A stretch of 64,000 nt of DNA, from positions 1 to 64,000 of the forward strand of contig JACQWY010000037.1 of assembly GCA_016209015.1 (NCBI GenBank), in the 5' to 3' direction. Each line of letters opens with the position of its first letter. Position 1 is the first letter of the stretch. Source of the stretch: Gammaproteobacteria bacterium. Lineage in GTDB: Bacteria; Pseudomonadota; Gammaproteobacteria; Ga0077536. Of this stretch, positions 33,157-43,013 are shown piece after piece. Both the position numbers and the translations under genes were made by a program. Under the pieces are notes generated by a model. It was not told the origin of the DNA and ran no database searches. It saw only the letters and a list, made by a program, of their open reading frames with translations.

Positions 33157-34970
33157 TGCGCGAGCCGCTCGATGACCTTGCGTAGCGCCTTGTCGTCGGG
33201 CTTGACCTTGAGCGCGGCGTCCCAGATCTCGCGGGCCTCGACCTTCTTGCCGAGCACCCACAGCACCTCGCCGAGATGGGCGGCGACTTCCGGGTCGTTC
33301 TTCTGATCGTGCGCCTTCTGCAGATAGGGCACGGCATCCTCGGCCTTGCCGAGGCGATAGAGCACCCAGCCCATGCTGTCGAGCACGTAGAAATCGTCGG
33401 GCGTGATCGCGAGCGCCTGCTTGATGAAGCCGTAGGCCTCCTCGTAGCGGTTCGTGTGCTCGACGAGGGAATAGCCGAGCGCATTCAGCGCCTGCGCGTT
33501 CTCGGGCTCGCGCTTGATGATCGCGCGCAAATCGGATTCGAGGATGTCCATCTTGCCGAGCTTCTCGGCGAGCATGGCGCGCGTGTACAGGAGCTCCATG
33601 TTGTACGTGCCGTTCAGCGCGGCATCGTAGAGCCCGATCGCCTCCTGGTAGCGCTCGTGATCGGAGAGGATCTCCGCTTCCGCGCGCACGACCTGCAGCT
33701 TCTGCTCGTCGGTCTCCGGCGCGATGGTCTTGAGGAAGGCGCGGGCCTCGTCGACCTTGTCCTGCGCGGAGAGGAGGAAGGCGATGCGCACCTGGGCGAA
33801 GAAGCGGTTCGAGCCGTCCTTCACCGCCCGGTATTGCGTCAGCGCCGCGCCGAGCTGCTTGCGGGATTCCGCGATCTGGCCGAGGTAGTAGTGCGCGTCG
33901 GCGGCGCGCTCGTCGAACTTCAGCAGACCCTTGAAATCGCGCTCCGCCTCGTCGACGCGGTTCGCCTGCAGGTTCAGCAGGCCGAGCGCGAACGCGACGT
34001 CCGTATTGTCCGGCGCCTTCTTCGCGAGCAGCTCGAACTGCAGCCTTGCCCGTTCGTACTGGTGGGCATCGGCGAGCATGCGTGCGTAGAGCATGCGCAG
34101 ACCGAATTCGTCGGGCGTGCGCGCGAGCGCCTTCTCGAGCCAGGTCACGCCCTCGGCCTGCAGGCCCTGCTTCTGCAGGAGCGCGACATAGCTCATGGCG
34201 ATATTCGTATTCACGTCGGCCTTCGCGACGAGCTTGTCCATCGCGGTGCGCGCCTGCTCGAAGTGATCCGCGCGGATCGCGAGCAGCGCATAGGCGAGCA
34301 GCGCATCGGCATCGCCGTCGTGGCGCGCGACGAGCTTCTCCATCACCGCGAGCGCGGTCTGCTTGTCCTCCTCGCGGCTCAGCAGCGTCGCGACCATGCG
34401 CAGGCTGTTGTTGCCCGAGGGGCTCTTGCCCTTGGCGAGCACGACCTCGAGATTCTCGAGCGCAGGGTCCGCTTCGCCGTGACGGATATACATGGCGGCG
34501 AGGATCTGCCGGGCTTCGAGGTTCGTCGGCGCGGCGGCGACCCAGATCTTCGCGGCCTCGAGCGCTGCGTCGTTGTTGTGGCCGAACACGGCGATCTTCG
34601 TCGCGCGTTCCGCGATGCCCGCACTGTGCTGCTGGCGGGCGAGCGAGAGATAGTGTTCGACCGCGACGTCGAGACGGCCGCGCAGGCCGGCGAACTCGGC
34701 GACCATGAGATGGAACATCGGATCGTCGTTCACGTCCACGAGGTCGGCGGGCCCGGGCTTGCGGACCTGGACGTCGGCCTCGGGCACGTAGAGCTCGCCC
34801 TCGGCGGCGGGCGCGGCAGCGGCGGGCGTCCGGGACGCGTCGGCCTGGTCGGGCTTCACGGGCGCCTGCGCCGCACAGCCGGCGAGCAGCCACAACGCGA
34901 TCGCGAACGCGCGGCGGGCCGCGCGGGGCTGCGGCGCATGCGCGGTGGGGATCCGGGGCCTGACGTTCAT
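33153..34970 (-). CDS. TPR-repeat lipoprotein upstream of lolB
   Basis: 605 residues. After a signal peptide with a lipobox (ALWLLAGCAAQ) come roughly a dozen tetratricopeptide-like repeats, for example ALNALGYSLVEHTNRYEEAY and VLDSMGWVLYRLGKAEDA. It is therefore a periplasm-facing lipidated scaffold, the type found directly before lolB in Pseudomonas and relatives. It overlaps lolB by 4 nt and diverges from hemA. The specific partner is unknown. Confidence 0.88.
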   Translation of the reverse strand: MNVRPRIPTAHAPQPRAARRAFAIALWLLAGCAAQAPVKPDQADASRTPAAAAPAAEGELYVPEADVQVRKPGPADLVDVNDDPMFHLMVAEFAGLRGRLDVAVEHYLSLARQQHSAGIAERATKIAVFGHNNDAALEAAKIWVAAAPTNLEARQILAAMYIRHGEADPALENLEVVLAKGKSPSGNNSLRMVATLLSREEDKQTALAVMEKLVARHDGDADALLAYALLAIRADHFEQARTAMDKLVAKADVNTNIAMSYVALLQKQGLQAEGVTWLEKALARTPDEFGLRMLYARMLADAHQYERARLQFELLAKKAPDNTDVAFALGLLNLQANRVDEAERDFKGLLKFDERAADAHYYLGQIAESRKQLGAALTQYRAVKDGSNRFFAQVRIAFLLSAQDKVDEARAFLKTIAPETDEQKLQVVRAEAEILSDHERYQEAIGLYDAALNGTYNMELLYTRAMLAEKLGKMDILESDLRAIIKREPENAQALNALGYSLVEHTNRYEEAYGFIKQALAITPDDFYVLDSMGWVLYRLGKAEDAVPYLQKAHDQKNDPEVAAHLGEVLWVLGKKVEAREIWDAALKVKPDDKALRKVIERLAQ

Positions 34971-35115
34971 ACTGCCGCTACATCGACGATCATGGTTTAA
35001 ACTATACCGCAGTTGGATTTCGAACATATCCTGGGTCTTCCACCGCCACTTCCATCGCGCTCGGCGGACGAGTCGAAGCCAAGGCTTGCCGCAACCGGGA
35101 AAATCACGCAACCGC

Positions 35116-36384
35116 ATGTCCATCGTTATATTTGGTGTGAGCCACAAGACCGCGCCGATCGACGTGCGGGAGCGCGTTGCGCTGGACGGGGAGCAACTGC
35201 CCGAGGCGCTGCGGGCGCTGCTGCAGTACCAGGGGGTGAACGAGGCGCTGATCCTGTCGACCTGCAATCGCACCGAGCTCTACTGCGCAGTCGACGACAA
35301 GCTCAACAGACCGCTCGCCGATTGGTTGGTTCAGTACAAGGCGCTGGAACCCGGAGTCATCGACTCGCATTTCTACACGCTCGAGAACGAATACGCCATT
35401 CGTCACACCCTGAAAGTCGCGTGCGGTCTCGATTCCATGGTGCTCGGCGAGCCGCAGATCCTCGGCCAGCTCAAACAGGCCTACGCGGCCGCGGTGGACG
35501 GCAAGGCCGCCGGCAAGCAGCTCAACAAGCTCCTGCAGTATTCCTTTTCGGTGGCGAAGAAAGTCCGCACCGAAACCGCGGTCGGCGCGACGCCCGTCTC
35601 CGTCGCCTACGCGGCGGTGCGCCTCGCGCGCCAGATCCACGGCGATCTCGACGCCAAGACGGCGCTCTTGATCGGCGCGGGCGAGACGATCGCGCTCGTC
35701 GCGACGCATCTCAAATCCCAGCACATCCAGCGCCTGGTCGTCGCGAACCGCACGCTCGCACGCGCCGAGGAGCTCGCCGCGGAAGTCGGCGGGACCGCCA
35801 TCGCGCTGGAGGATCTGCCGGCGCACCTCGCGGCCGCCGACATCATCGTCACCTCGACCGCGAGCCGGCTGCCGATCATCACGAAGGGCGCCGTTGCGAA
35901 CGCGATCAAGGCGCGGCGCTTCGAGCCCATGTTCATCGTCGATCTCGCCGTGCCGCGCGACGTCGAGCCCGAGGTCGCGGAGATCGACGACGCGTATCTC
36001 TATACCGTCGACGATTTGAACAACGTCATCACCGAGAACATGGAGCTGCGCAGCGCCGCGGCGGCGCAGGCCGAGGAAATCGTCAACCTTCACACCCAGG
36101 GCTACATGGACTGGCTGCAAGCGCAGGACGGCAATACGGTAATAGTCGAGTACCGCCGGCAGGCCGAGAGCATCAAGGACGAGCTGCTCTCGAAGGCGCA
36201 GCGCCGGCTCGCCGCCGGCGAGGATGCCTCGTCCGTCATGACCGCGCTCGCCCACACGCTCGTCAACAAGCTCATCCACCATCCGACTGCGAAGATCCGC
36301 GAGGCGACCGTCGAAGGCCGCAGCGATCTCGTCGCCGTCGCCCGCGAGCTCTTCGCGCTGAACGAGAAAACCCTTCCCGAATGA
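35116..36384 (+). CDS. hemA: Glutamyl-tRNA reductase
   Basis: 422 residues. It reduces Glu-tRNA to glutamate-1-semialdehyde, the first step of C5 haem synthesis. [20 protein letters not shown], the catalytic cysteine region [30 protein letters not shown] and the C-terminal dimerisation helices are all present. The start at 35116 gives the family length. Its stop overlaps the start of prfA (ATGA). Confidence 0.98.
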   Translation: MSIVIFGVSHKTAPIDVRERVALDGEQLPEALRALLQYQGVNEALILSTCNRTELYCAVDDKLNRPLADWLVQYKALEPGVIDSHFYTLENEYAIRHTLKVACGLDSMVLGEPQILGQLKQAYAAAVDGKAAGKQLNKLLQYSFSVAKKVRTETAVGATPVSVAYAAVRLARQIHGDLDAKTALLIGAGETIALVATHLKSQHIQRLVVANRTLARAEELAAEVGGTAIALEDLPAHLAAADIIVTSTASRLPIITKGAVANAIKARRFEPMFIVDLAVPRDVEPEVAEIDDAYLYTVDDLNNVITENMELRSAAAAQAEEIVNLHTQGYMDWLQAQDGNTVIVEYRRQAESIKDELLSKAQRRLAAGEDASSVMTALAHTLVNKLIHHPTAKIREATVEGRSDLVAVARELFALNEKTLPE

Positions 36385-37466
36385 AGGACTCGCTCGCCCG
36401 CAAGCTCCGCGGCCTGCTCGACCGCCGCGACGAGCTCGATGCCCTGCTCGCCTCGCCGGACGTGATCAACCAGCAGGAGCGCTATCGCAGCTACGCGCGC
36501 GAACGCGCCGAGATCGATCCGGTCGTGCAGTGCTATCGCGAGTACCTGCGCACCGAGGAAGGTCTCGCGAACGCCGAGGCGATGCTCGCCGAGGACGATG
36601 CCGGGATGCGCGCACTCGCCCAGGACGAGATCGGCGCGGCGAAGGCCAGGCTCGAGACGCTCGAGCTCGACATCAACCGGCTGCTCATCCCGAAGGACCC
36701 CGCCGACGACGCGAACATCTTCCTCGAGGTGCGCGCGGGTACGGGCGGCGACGAGGCCGCGATCTTCGCGGGTGATCTCCTGCGCATGTACCTGAAGTAC
36801 GCCGAGCGGCGCGGCTGGCAGGTCGAGATCATCAGCTCGAACCAGGGCGAGCACGGCGGCTACAAAGAAGTGATCGCGCGCGTCGTCGGCCAGGGCGCGT
36901 ACTCGAGCCTCAAATTCGAATCGGGCGCGCACCGCGTGCAGCGCGTGCCGGCGACGGACTCACAGGGCCGCATCCACACCTCGGCGTGCACGGTCGCGAT
37001 CCTGCCCGAGCTCGACGAGGTCACCGACATCCAGATCAATCCGGCGGATCTGAAGGTGGACACGTATCGCGCGTCCGGCGCAGGCGGTCAGCACGTCAAC
37101 AAGACGGACTCGGCAATCCGCATCACCCACCTGCCGACCGGCGTCGTCGTCGAATGCCAGGACGAGCGCTCGCAGCACAAGAACCGGTCGCGCGCGATGA
37201 GCCTCCTGAAAGCGCGCCTGCTGCAGAGCGAGCGCGATCGCCAGACCGCGGAGCAGGCGCAGACGCGCCGCAACCTCGTCGGCAGCGGCGATCGCTCGGA
37301 GCGCATCCGCACCTACAACTATCCGCAGGGCCGCGTCACGGATCACCGCATCAACCTCACGCTCTACAAGCTCGAGGACGTGCTCGAAGGCGGGCTCGAG
37401 GCGGTGATCGATCCGCTCGTGCAGGAGCACCAGGCGGATCTGATGGCGCAGCTCGGCGACGTCTGA
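36381..37466 (+). CDS. prfA: Peptide chain release factor 1
   Basis: 361 residues. It terminates translation at UAA and UAG. The universal GGQ loop ([16 protein letters not shown]) and the [10 protein letters not shown] segment are intact. It is coupled to hemA by a 4-nt overlap and followed closely by prmC, the methyltransferase that modifies the GGQ glutamine. A standard RF1 implies UAG is an ordinary stop here, which bears on the interrupted kinase gene at 1.9 kb. Confidence 0.98.
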   Translation: MKDSLARKLRGLLDRRDELDALLASPDVINQQERYRSYARERAEIDPVVQCYREYLRTEEGLANAEAMLAEDDAGMRALAQDEIGAAKARLETLELDINRLLIPKDPADDANIFLEVRAGTGGDEAAIFAGDLLRMYLKYAERRGWQVEIISSNQGEHGGYKEVIARVVGQGAYSSLKFESGAHRVQRVPATDSQGRIHTSACTVAILPELDEVTDIQINPADLKVDTYRASGAGGQHVNKTDSAIRITHLPTGVVVECQDERSQHKNRSRAMSLLKARLLQSERDRQTAEQAQTRRNLVGSGDRSERIRTYNYPQGRVTDHRINLTLYKLEDVLEGGLEAVIDPLVQEHQADLMAQLGDV

Positions 37467-37473
37467 GGCGCCG

Positions 37474-38310
37474 GTGCCGACGCGCGGCGAGCTCGTGCGC
37501 TGGGGCGGCGGCCAGCTCGGCGCCAGCGACACGCCGCGCCTCGACGCCGAGCTGCTGCTCATGGCCGTGCTCGGCCTCGATCGCAGCGCGCTCTTCCGTG
37601 ACGCCGACCGCCTCGTCGCCGCGGCGGATGACGCGCGCTATCGCGGGCTCGTCGCGGCGCGGGCCGAAGGCCGGCCGGTCGCGCAACTGCTCGGCGTGCG
37701 GGAATTCTGGTCGCTCGAATTCGAGGTCGACGAACACTGCCTCGTCCCGCGGCCCGAGACGGAGCTGCTCGTCGAGCGCGCACTCGCGGCCATCCCGTCG
37801 GGGGCGGCCGTCCGGATCGCGGATCTCGGCACCGGCAGCGGCGCCATCGCGGTCGCCATCGCCCGCGAACGCCCGCAGTCTCGCGTCGTCGCCGTCGACG
37901 CGAGCCCGGCGGCACTCGCGGTCGCCGCCCGCAACGCCGCCCGGCTCGCCCCGGGGCGGGTCGCGCTCGTCCGCGGCGACTGGCTCGCCGCGTTCGCGCC
38001 GGGCAGCTTCGAGGTCATCGTGTCGAACCCGCCCTACGTGGCCGCCGACGATCCCTTGCTCACGACGACCGAAATCCGCTTCGAGCCGCGGGCAGCGCTC
38101 GCCGCCGGCCCCGACGGCCTCAGCGATCTCGGCGCGCTCGCGCGGCAGGCGGCGGCGGCGCTCGTCGCGGGCGGCCGCGTCTTCCTGGAGCACGGCACGA
38201 CGCAGGGACCGGCCGTGCGGGCACTGCTCACCGCCGCGCGCTTCGCGGACATCGCGACCGCGCGCGATCTCGCCGGCCACGAGCGCGTGACCTCCGGCCG
38301 GCGGCCCTGA
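37474..38310 (+). CDS. prmC: Release factor glutamine methyltransferase
   Basis: 278 residues from a GTG, 7 nt after prfA. SAM-binding ADLGTGSGAIAVA and the catalytic NPPYV motif (VSNPPYVAADD) identify PrmC, which methylates the GGQ glutamine of RF1 and RF2. LVPRPETELLVE is a further family landmark. Confidence 0.96.
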   Translation: MPTRGELVRWGGGQLGASDTPRLDAELLLMAVLGLDRSALFRDADRLVAAADDARYRGLVAARAEGRPVAQLLGVREFWSLEFEVDEHCLVPRPETELLVERALAAIPSGAAVRIADLGTGSGAIAVAIARERPQSRVVAVDASPAALAVAARNAARLAPGRVALVRGDWLAAFAPGSFEVIVSNPPYVAADDPLLTTTEIRFEPRAALAAGPDGLSDLGALARQAAAALVAGGRVFLEHGTTQGPAVRALLTAARFADIATARDLAGHERVTSGRRP

Positions 38311-38377
38311 GCACGCGCCGGCTGTCATAATGCGGACGAGGCCGCCGGTGCGGCCGCCCGACAGATCGAGGTGCCCC

Positions 38378-39151
38378 GTGGACGACCAGCGACTTCTGCG
38401 CTACAGCCGACAGATCCTCCTGCCCGAAATCGACATCACGGGTCAGCAGCGCCTGCTCGACGCGACGGTCGCAATCTTCGGCCTCGGCGGCCTCGGCTCG
38501 CCGGTCGCGCTCTACCTCGCGGCGGCGGGCGTCGGCCGGCTCGTGCTCGTCGATTTCGACGCCGTCGAGCTCTCGAACCTGCAGCGTCAGATCATCCACT
38601 CCACGGCCGACCTCAAACGCCCGAAGGTCGAATCGGCGCGGGACAAGCTGCGGGCGCTGAACCCGGAAGTGAAGGTCGAGATCATCGGCCGCGCGCTCGA
38701 AGGCGCCGACCTCTTCGAGCTCGCCGACCGCGTCGACGTCGTCGTCGACTGCACGGACAACTTCACGACGCGCTTCGCGCTGAACGAGGCCTGCCGCGAC
38801 GCCCGCAAGCCCCTGGTCTCGGGCGCGGCGATCCGTTTCGAAGGTCAGGTGAGCGTTTACTATCCCGGCCGTGCGGACAGTCCCTGCTACCGCTGCCTGT
38901 ATCACAACGTGGACGGGGACAATGAAACCTGTGTCCAGACCGGTGTCGCGGCACCCCTGCTCGGCATCGTGGGCAGCGTACAGGCACTCGAAACCCTGAA
39001 AGTGCTCGTCGGGGCCGGCGAGACGCTGACGGGCAGGCTGCTCGTGCTCGACGGCCTGAGCATGGAATGGCGGACGCTGAAGCTGCCGCGGGACCCCGCC
39101 TGTCCGACGTGCGGCGCGGCCGGCGTCGGGGAAACCGCCCCGCCGCGCTGA
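38378..39151 (+). CDS. moeB: Molybdopterin-synthase adenylyltransferase (MoeB/ThiF family)
   Basis: 257 residues from a GTG with GAGGT upstream. It adenylates the C-terminal glycine of MoaD-type sulfur carriers. The E1-like motif IFGLGGLGSPVALYLAAAG, the arginine of LSNLQRQIIH, and two zinc CxxC pairs (CYRC and CPTC) are present. There is no rhodanese domain, so it is the short MoeB form. ThiF is an alternative, but position behind prmC favours MoeB. Confidence 0.93.
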   Translation: MDDQRLLRYSRQILLPEIDITGQQRLLDATVAIFGLGGLGSPVALYLAAAGVGRLVLVDFDAVELSNLQRQIIHSTADLKRPKVESARDKLRALNPEVKVEIIGRALEGADLFELADRVDVVVDCTDNFTTRFALNEACRDARKPLVSGAAIRFEGQVSVYYPGRADSPCYRCLYHNVDGDNETCVQTGVAAPLLGIVGSVQALETLKVLVGAGETLTGRLLVLDGLSMEWRTLKLPRDPACPTCGAAGVGETAPPR

Positions 39152-39325
39152 CGGCGTGTGCGGACGTCTTCAGCAGGCGTTCGTGCGCGTCGATAACCTC
39201 AGCCCGCCCTGCAGGAAACCCGGTCGGTACACCGGGCTGCGGGACAGCGCCGCGTCCACGTTCAGGGGGCGCGTGGAGCGGATTGCGGACCAACGGGTGC
39301 CCACGCGCACCGCAGGAGCGAACTC

Positions 39326-39898
39326 ATGACCACCGGAACGTTCATCGTGCTCGTCCTCGTCGCCGTCGTGGCGCTGTATGCCGTGGCGATCTACAACGGG
39401 CTCGTCGCGCTGAAGCACAACCTCGCGAAAGCCTGGTCGAACATCGACGTGCTCCTCAAGCAGCGCCACGACGAGCTCCCGAAGCTCGTCGAGGTCTGCA
39501 AGCAGTACATGGCCTTCGAGAAGGAGACGCTCGAGAAGGTCATCGCGGCGCGCAGCGCCGTCTCGGTCGCGCGCGAGGCCGGCGACGTCGCGAAGGTCGG
39601 CGCGGCGGAGAGCCTGCTGCGGCAGGGCCTCGGCGGCCTGTTCGCGGTCGCCGAGAGCTATCCGGATCTGAAGGCGAACGAGAATTTCCAGCAACTCCGC
39701 CAGCGCATCAGCGCGCTCGAGAACGCGATCGCCGATCGCCGCGAGTTCTACAACGAGTCGGTCAACGCGAACAACGTGCGCATCGAGCAGTTCCCGGACG
39801 TGCTGATCGCGCGCCGCTTCGGCTTCGCGGCTGCGCCGCTGCTCGAGTTCAGCGCCGACGAGAAGCGCGACGTCGATCTGAAAGCCCTCTTCAGCTGA
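39326..39898 (+). CDS. lemA: LemA family membrane protein
   Basis: 190 residues with one N-terminal membrane helix (TGTFIVLVLVAVVALYAVAIYNGLV) and the conserved coiled helical core NLAKAWSNIDVLLKQRHDELPKLVE and ARSAVSVAREAGD. LemA proteins lie in the inner membrane with a cytoplasmic or periplasmic helical bundle; function is unclear. It precedes a GIDE-domain membrane protein by 15 nt, an association known in many bacteria. Confidence 0.95.
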   Translation: MTTGTFIVLVLVAVVALYAVAIYNGLVALKHNLAKAWSNIDVLLKQRHDELPKLVEVCKQYMAFEKETLEKVIAARSAVSVAREAGDVAKVGAAESLLRQGLGGLFAVAESYPDLKANENFQQLRQRISALENAIADRREFYNESVNANNVRIEQFPDVLIARRFGFAAAPLLEFSADEKRDVDLKALFS

Positions 39899-39913
39899 GC
39901 GGGCCGCGGCGCG

Positions 39914-40864
39914 ATGCAGGAGCAGCTCGTCGCGACGATTGCGCAGGCCTCGCCGGCGCACTTCTGGATCGCGACGCTGATCGGCAGTGCCGTCATCGCC
40001 TGGTGCTGCTACGCCGCGTTCGCGAACTTCAAACGCAAGCGGCTCATCGAGGACCTGCCGACCTCGCTGCTGCGCTCGGCCGCTCAGGGCTACGTCGAAC
40101 TGAAGGGGCGGGCCGAGCTCATCGACGGCGAGCGGATCAGCGGCCCTCTCACCGGCTTTCCCTGCACCTGGTTCCGCTATCGCGTCGAGGAGCGTCAGCA
40201 GCGCACGAGCCGCGGGCGCAGCGAAGCGAGCTGGCGGACGGTCGACGAGGGCACGAGCGCCAGTCTCTTCTATCTCGTCGACCCGACGGGACGCTGCGCC
40301 GTCGACCCCGACGGCGCGATCGTCACGCCTTCGCACAAGGTGAGCTGGTACGGCCGCCATCGCCAGCCCGATCGCCCCCCGAACGGCGGCGCGCTGCGCG
40401 TCTGGTTCCAGCAGCTCGGCTGCAGTTACCGTTACACCGAGGAGCGTATCGCGGTGAGCTCGCCGCTCTATGCGCTCGGCACGTTCACGACGCACGGCGG
40501 CGTCGACGGCGGCATGGAGACGAATGCCGAGGTCGGCGTGCTGCTGCGCGAATGGAAGAAGGATCAGACCGAGCTCCTGCGCCGCTTCGATCGCAATCGC
40601 GACGGCTGCATCGATGCCGACGAATGGCAGGCCGTGCGCGCCGCGGCCGCCGAGGAAGTGCTGCGCGCACGCACGGACACCGCGCCGCTGGCCGTCGACC
40701 TGCTGCACAAATCGGATAACCTCGACCGGCCCTACGTGCTCTCGGCCGTCCCCGAAGAGGATCTGCTGCGCCGGCTCACCGGCGCGGCATTCGCGCAATT
40801 GCTGTTCGGCGTCGTCGGACTCACCGGACTGTTCTGGGTGTTGAGTCAGCGTCTCGCCGCCTGA
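39914..40864 (+). CDS. GIDE-domain (MUL1-like) membrane protein with EF-hand
   Basis: 316 residues. One N-terminal helix (HFWIATLIGSAVIAWCCYAAF) and one C-terminal helix (LLFGVVGLTGLFWVLS) anchor a large domain. GRAELIDGERISGPLTGFPCTWFRYRVEE and SFFVDDGTG-like ASLFYLVDPTGRCAVDPDGA match the GIDE domain of the mitochondrial E3 ligase MUL1. No RING domain is present. An EF-hand-like loop DRNRDGCIDADEW lies at about residue 220. It is co-oriented with lemA. Confidence 0.8.
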   Translation: MQEQLVATIAQASPAHFWIATLIGSAVIAWCCYAAFANFKRKRLIEDLPTSLLRSAAQGYVELKGRAELIDGERISGPLTGFPCTWFRYRVEERQQRTSRGRSEASWRTVDEGTSASLFYLVDPTGRCAVDPDGAIVTPSHKVSWYGRHRQPDRPPNGGALRVWFQQLGCSYRYTEERIAVSSPLYALGTFTTHGGVDGGMETNAEVGVLLREWKKDQTELLRRFDRNRDGCIDADEWQAVRAAAAEEVLRARTDTAPLAVDLLHKSDNLDRPYVLSAVPEEDLLRRLTGAAFAQLLFGVVGLTGLFWVLSQRLAA

Positions 40865-40955
40865 TTTGCCGCGCCCCGGGCCGACGCACCGCGCCCGACG
40901 CTTCGTGCTACTCTCCGGTCCCTCCGATTTCCCGTCACAGCCCGGAACGCACCGC

Positions 40956-42992
40956 ATGGACACCGATCTCGAACGCACCCGCGCGCAACTGCCGCGCTTC
41001 GCCACGTTCAACCCCGCCGAGGTCCAGCCCGCCGTCGATGCGTTGCTCGCCCGCAACCGCGCGGCGCTGGCCGCGCTCGGTGCGCTCGACGGCGCACCGG
41101 GCTGGGATAATTTCGTCGAGCCGCTCGACGATCTGAACGACGCGCTGAGCCGCTGCTGGTCGCCGGTGCGGCATCTGCACGGCGTGCTCGACAGCGAGGC
41201 GCTGCGCGAGGCCTATAACGCGGCGCTGCCCGCGATCTCCGCCTACGGCACGGAGCTCTTGCAGAACGACGGCCTGTACCGCGGCTTCGCGGCGCTCGAG
41301 GCGGCGCCGGATTTCGCCGTGCTGTCGCCGGCGCGCCGCCAGGTCGTCCTGCAGTCGCTGCGCGATTTCCGGCTCGGCGGCATCGCGCTCGATCCCGCGC
41401 GGCGCGTGCGCTTCTCCGAAGTGCAGCAGGAGCTCGCGAAGCTCGGTGCGCGCTTCGAGGAGAACGTCCTCGATGCGACACGTGCGTTCGAGTACCACAC
41501 GACGGACGCCGCGGAGCTCGCCGGCCTGCCCGACCCGATCCTCGGCCTGACCGCGCAGAACGCGCAACAGGCGGGACGCGAGGGGTGGCTGCTCACGCTC
41601 GATCTGCCCTGCTACCAGGCGGTGCTGATGTACGCCGACGATCGCACGCTCCGGCACACGCTCTACGACGCCTACGTCACGCGTGCCTCGGAGCTCTCCG
41701 CCGAGGGGCGCTTCGACAACTCCGAGGTCATCTCGCGCATCCTCGCGCTGCGCCAGGAGAGCGCGCGATTGCTGGATTTCGCGGACTACGCGGCGCTCTC
41801 GCTCGCGACGAAGATGGCCGGCTCGCCGGCCGAGGTGCTCGGTTTCCTGCGCGATCTCGCACGCCGCTCGCGACCCGTGGCGCTCCGCGAGCTCGGCGAG
41901 CTCGAGGCCTTCGCGGCACGCGAGCTCGGCATGGCGCAGCTCGAAGCCTGGGACGTGCCGTATGCGTCGGAGAAGCTCCGCCAGCACAGCTATGCGATCT
42001 CCCAGGAGACGCTGCGGCCCTACTTCCCCGTCGCGCGCGTGCTGTCGGGTCTGTTCGAGATCATCCGTCGCCTGTTCGGCGTGCGCATTGCGAAGCTCGA
42101 CGGCATCGACGTCTGGCATCCGGACGTCGCGTGCTACGAAGTGCGCGGCGAAGCGGACGCCGAACTGCGCGGCGTGTTCTATCTCGACATCTTCGCGCGC
42201 GCCCACAAGCGCGGCGGCGCGTGGATGGACGACTGCCTCGGCCGGCGCCGCGTCGGCGGCGAGGTGCGGCATCCCGCGGCGTATCTCACCTGCAACTTCA
42301 CGCCGCCGGTCGAAGGCCGGCCCTCGCTGCTGACGCACGACGAGGTGATCACGCTCTTCCACGAGTTCGGCCACGGCCTGCACCACCTGCTGACGCGCAT
42401 CGACGAGCCCGGCGTAGCCGGCATCAACGGCGTGGCCTGGGATGCGGTCGAGCTGCCGAGCCAGTTCATGGAGAACTGGTGCTGGGAGCGCGAGGCACTC
42501 GATCTGCTGAGCGCGCATCACGAGACCGGCGAACCGCTGAGCGACGATCTGCTCTCCCGGCTGCGCGCGGCGAAAAACTTCCAGGCCGGGCTGAAATCGC
42601 TGCGCCAGATCGAGTTCGCGCTGTTCGACTTCCGGCTGCACGCGGAATTCACGCGGGGCCTCGACGTCCAGACGCTGCTCGACGAGGTCCGCAACGAAGT
42701 CGCCGTGCTCATCCCGCCGCGGCACAACCGCTTCCAGCACAGCTTCTCGCACATCTTCGCGGGCGGTTATGCGGCGGGCTACTACAGCTACAAGTGGGCC
42801 GAGGTGCTCGCGGCCGATGCGTTCTCGCGCTTCGAGGAAGCGGGCGTATTCGACCCGCAGGCGGGCGCGGACTTTCTGCATGCGATCCTCGAACGCGGAG
42901 GATCCGAGGACGCCGCCGTGCTGTTCCGGCGCTTCCGCGGTCGCGATCCGAGCATCGAAGCCCTGATCCGGCGCTCTGGACTAACCGCGTGA
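40956..42992 (+). CDS. prlC: Oligopeptidase A (M3 metallopeptidase)
   Basis: 678 residues. The zinc-binding HEFGHGLHHLL motif with the downstream glutamate (WDAVELPSQFMENW) defines the M3 family; the length and FAGGYAAGYYSYKWAEVLAADAF tail match PrlC. The cytoplasmic enzyme degrades signal peptides and other oligopeptides. The chosen ATG at 40956 starts MDTDLERT. A signal-peptide-bearing SH3 gene follows. Confidence 0.95.
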   Translation: MDTDLERTRAQLPRFATFNPAEVQPAVDALLARNRAALAALGALDGAPGWDNFVEPLDDLNDALSRCWSPVRHLHGVLDSEALREAYNAALPAISAYGTELLQNDGLYRGFAALEAAPDFAVLSPARRQVVLQSLRDFRLGGIALDPARRVRFSEVQQELAKLGARFEENVLDATRAFEYHTTDAAELAGLPDPILGLTAQNAQQAGREGWLLTLDLPCYQAVLMYADDRTLRHTLYDAYVTRASELSAEGRFDNSEVISRILALRQESARLLDFADYAALSLATKMAGSPAEVLGFLRDLARRSRPVALRELGELEAFAARELGMAQLEAWDVPYASEKLRQHSYAISQETLRPYFPVARVLSGLFEIIRRLFGVRIAKLDGIDVWHPDVACYEVRGEADAELRGVFYLDIFARAHKRGGAWMDDCLGRRRVGGEVRHPAAYLTCNFTPPVEGRPSLLTHDEVITLFHEFGHGLHHLLTRIDEPGVAGINGVAWDAVELPSQFMENWCWEREALDLLSAHHETGEPLSDDLLSRLRAAKNFQAGLKSLRQIEFALFDFRLHAEFTRGLDVQTLLDEVRNEVAVLIPPRHNRFQHSFSHIFAGGYAAGYYSYKWAEVLAADAFSRFEEAGVFDPQAGADFLHAILERGGSEDAAVLFRRFRGRDPSIEALIRRSGLTA

Positions 42993-43013
42993 ATGAGGTT
43001 ACAACGTGGCCCC

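Noticed and set aside
34985..35115. Promoter boxes between hemA and the TPR lipoprotein gene (TATAGT-like on the minus strand)
   Set aside because: No acceptable -35 at proper spacing in either direction.
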